Shown here: piece by piece, positions 62,287 through 64,000 of the stretch
Layout of the letters: every line of letters begins with the position of its first letter
Numbering within the stretch: the stretch's first letter is position 1
NCBI RefSeq assembly: GCF_000582685.1
Contig: NZ_KK073769.1
Location: 652,421-716,420 of the forward strand
Length of the DNA stretch: 64,000 nucleotides
Direction of reading: 5' to 3'
Source: [Scytonema hofmanni] UTEX 2349
GTDB lineage: Bacteria; Cyanobacteriota; Cyanobacteriia; Cyanobacteriales; Nostocaceae
Notes under the pieces: generated by a model
What the model saw: the letters and a program-made list of their open reading frames with translations, nothing else
Told to the model about the DNA's origin: nothing
The model's database searches: none
Program-made: the position numbers and the translations under genes

Positions 62287-62455
62287 GGAACTGGGGACAA
62301 GGGGAATTATAGCAGATTGCGTTTTTATTGAATACACGTAGAGACGTTCCGGCGGAACGTCTCTACAGGGTTTTGGGTTTTATGCATGTACCTCATTTAC
62401 CTGAAATATCCTGTAATTACCAATTACCAATGCCCAATTCCCAATCTAAAATTTA

Positions 62456-63052
62456 ATGTCTGAGTTGAATGTGACTAAACAACCGTCGATAGTTGATGCA
62501 GAACCTTTTGTAGATTTACGCAAGTATGACCAATCCTGGTTTGATCGGGGTCGTCTGGGTTGGTATATTTTATTTTGGTGGTTTGTACAAGCGATCGCCT
62601 TTCCACTTACTCCTCAACCCCTCAGTAATCTCCGTTGCGCGATACTCCGCCTGTTTGGGGCAAAAGTCGGCAAAGGTGTATTAATTCGTCCTACTGCCCG
62701 TTTCACTTACCCCTGGAAAATCAGTATTGGCGATTATAGCTGGATTGGTGATGATGTTGTTTTATACAGTCTTGATGAAATCCATATCGGCTCACACTGC
62801 GTAATTTCCCAGAAAAGTTATCTGTGTACTGGTACTCATGACATCAAAGATCCAGCCTTTGGACTGAAAACAGCAATTATCACCATTGGTAATGGAGCAT
62901 GGGTAACAACAGATTGTTTTGTTGCCCCAGGAGTGACAATTGGCGCTAATTCCGTAATTGGCGCCCGTAGCAGTGTTTTAAGTGACATGCCCCCAGGGCA
63001 AGTTTGTTGGGGAAATCCCTGTCGTCCAAGGTATGCGCGGGAGAGAAAATAG
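62456..63052 (+). CDS. WcaF-type hexapeptide-repeat acetyltransferase
   Basis: 198 residues with left-handed beta-helix repeats (VGKGVLIRPTARF, ISIGDYSWIGDDVVL, IHIGSHCVISQKSYL, ITIGNGAWVTTDCFVAPGVT, IGANSVIGARSSVL). The catalytic His is in LCTGTHDIKDPAF. The N-terminal PFVDLRKYDQSWFDRGRLGW matches WcaF-like colanic-acid O-acetyltransferases. It probably decorates the polysaccharide made by the two upstream glycosyltransferases. The 170-bp gap before it holds a REP-like palindrome (62338-62367). Confidence 0.85.
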   Translation: MSELNVTKQPSIVDAEPFVDLRKYDQSWFDRGRLGWYILFWWFVQAIAFPLTPQPLSNLRCAILRLFGAKVGKGVLIRPTARFTYPWKISIGDYSWIGDDVVLYSLDEIHIGSHCVISQKSYLCTGTHDIKDPAFGLKTAIITIGNGAWVTTDCFVAPGVTIGANSVIGARSSVLSDMPPGQVCWGNPCRPRYARERK

Positions 63053-63428
63053 CGATCGGTGTAGAAAATCTAGAGACGTAGCAGTGCTACGTCTCTACAA
63101 AGGTTTTGGGGTTAATTTTCACGCCTGTGTAAAATAGATTTGTCAACAAAAATCATCAATTGTGTTCCTTGGACAAATAATATATAGCGCTTCTCGTTTG
63201 AATCAAATACAGATTTATCTGCGTCCATCTGCGTTCATCTGCGTTTCCTTAATTCTTTGATGTATTGCACCCAACTGAGAAGCGCTATATATCATGTCGG
63301 TTTAATTAACAGTAATAAAAACGTCGCAACCGTCGTAGAGACGTTCCGCCGGAACGTCTCTACTTTATTATGGCGGAACGTCTTTACTTTATTATCATGA
63401 TATAAGCCCAAAATCCCATCAATCAAGA
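63053..63428. other. repeat-rich gap
   Basis: It contains palindromes TAGAGACGTAGCAGTGCTAC (about 63072), GTAGAGACGTTCCG/CGGAACGTCTCTAC (63334-63362) and a further half copy (about 63372). TAGCGCTTCTC (63185) is matched in inverse by GAGAAGCGCTA (about 63276), enclosing a CATCTGCGT triple. No gene is seen. Confidence 0.65.
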
Positions 63429-64000
63429 CTAAGGATAAAATCCCAATTTGGGTAATCCTAAGGTTTCGTCCCAACCCATCATAATGTTCATACATTGGAT
63501 AGCTTGACCCGCCTGACCTTTAATTAAGTTATCAATTGCTGACATCACAATGACGCGACCGGTGCGCGGGTCAACTTCTAAACCGACATAACACATATTA
63601 CTACCGCAAGCCCATTTCGTTTGCGGATATTCGCCACTTTCGCAAATTCTCACCCAAGGAGAGTTACGGTAAAAGGCTCTAAATATAGTAATTAAGTCGT
63701 CTCGCACTAAGCCCGGATCGCGGAGGGTAGCGTATACGGTTGCTAAAATACCCCGCACCATTGGGATGAGGTGGGGTGTAAATTGAATCATAACTTCATG
63801 CCCCGCCAAATCACTGCAAATTTGCTCAATTTCCGGGGTGTGGCGGTGACGGGCGACATTGTATGCTCCTAGAGAGTTGTCTGCTTCCGCTAACAATAAG
63901 TTTATTTTCGCTTGCCGTCCGCCGCCGGAGGTGCCAGACTTAGCATCGACAATGGCGGTTTCTGGGACGATTAAACCTTGCTTCAAAAGTGGCGAAAGTG
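63429..64000 (-). CDS. argC: N-acetyl-gamma-glutamyl-phosphate reductase, C-terminal part (runs off the window)
   Basis: About 190 residues of the 350-residue ArgC are present. GLIVPETAIVDAKSGTSGGG with the flanking KQG fits the post-catalytic segment. HRHTPEIEQICSDLAG, VMIQFTPHLIPMVRGILATV, NSPWVRICESGEYPQTKWAC and the end AIQCMNIMMGWDETLGLPKL then GFYP are characteristic. The NADP-binding N-terminus and catalytic Cys lie beyond position 64000. The enzyme acts in arginine synthesis. Confidence 0.93.
   Translation of the reverse strand, partial: LSPLLKQGLIVPETAIVDAKSGTSGGGRQAKINLLLAEADNSLGAYNVARHRHTPEIEQICSDLAGHEVMIQFTPHLIPMVRGILATVYATLRDPGLVRDDLITIFRAFYRNSPWVRICESGEYPQTKWACGSNMCYVGLEVDPRTGRVIVMSAIDNLIKGQAGQAIQCMNIMMGWDETLGLPKLGFYP

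Overview
The window comes from a filamentous, nitrogen-fixing, almost certainly heterocyst-forming cyanobacterium (Nostocales). The evidence is the very frequent HIP1 octamer GCGATCGC, short tandem repeats and REP-like palindromes between genes, a PatB/CnfR-type activator, an FdxB-type ferredoxin, a nitrogenase-associated protein and a complete hyp cluster in the extended order known from Nostoc/Anabaena. No tRNA, rRNA or CRISPR array was recognised.

Positions 1-17183 are most of a type V-K CRISPR-associated transposon (CAST), read on the minus strand. The left end at 17183 carries five TnsB-type binding sites, followed by tnsB, tnsC and tniQ. About 12.7 kb of cargo comes next, then a 51-codon ORF and the N-terminal half of cas12k. 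The tracrRNA, CRISPR array and right end should lie beyond position 1. Cas12k is interrupted at its middle by sequence that is not Cas12k, so the element may be broken. The cargo holds a possible nuclease with two paralogous HTH genes sharing an operator-like palindrome, a second truncated tniQ beside an hsdR tail, repeats resembling transposase-binding sites, two exported trypsin-like proteases (one fused to TPRs and frameshifted), an Rpn-family nuclease, a 53-bp HIP1 tandem array, small secreted or hypothetical proteins and an IS4 transposase gene.

Positions 17184-20110 are a decayed zone. An hsdS tail is split by a 115-bp MITE, followed by a PIN-toxin pair and the first codons of hsdR. A pentapeptide-repeat lipoprotein gene is split by a 135-bp MITE with a 10-bp target duplication. 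A second, intact pentapeptide protein follows.

Positions 20479-28500 carry a membrane coiled-coil protein, a DUF815-type ATPase, a TMEM14 protein and an APH-like kinase followed by a HopA1-like protein. This last pairing is the one that makes dehydro-amino acids in class V lanthipeptides and thioamitides. A repeat-rich, gene-poor stretch follows.

Positions 28590-39163 are the [NiFe]-hydrogenase maturation operon: TPR protein, two small membrane proteins, NifU/Rieske protein, NHL protein, hypF, hypC, hypD, tautomerase, hypE, hypA and hypB. Positions 39225-46547 hold a luciferase-like oxidoreductase operon, small hypothetical genes, a cysteine synthase, a nitrogenase-associated protein and a cupin. 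Positions 46745-50296 are ctaC-ctaD-ctaE (cytochrome c oxidase). Positions 51182-57006 hold fdxB, a translationally coupled arylsulfatase and formylglycine-generating-enzyme pair, and patB/cnfR. The rest holds a Uma2 protein, cobU, a three-gene polysaccharide cluster (two GT2 glycosyltransferases and a WcaF-type acetyltransferase) and the 3' part of argC running off the end.
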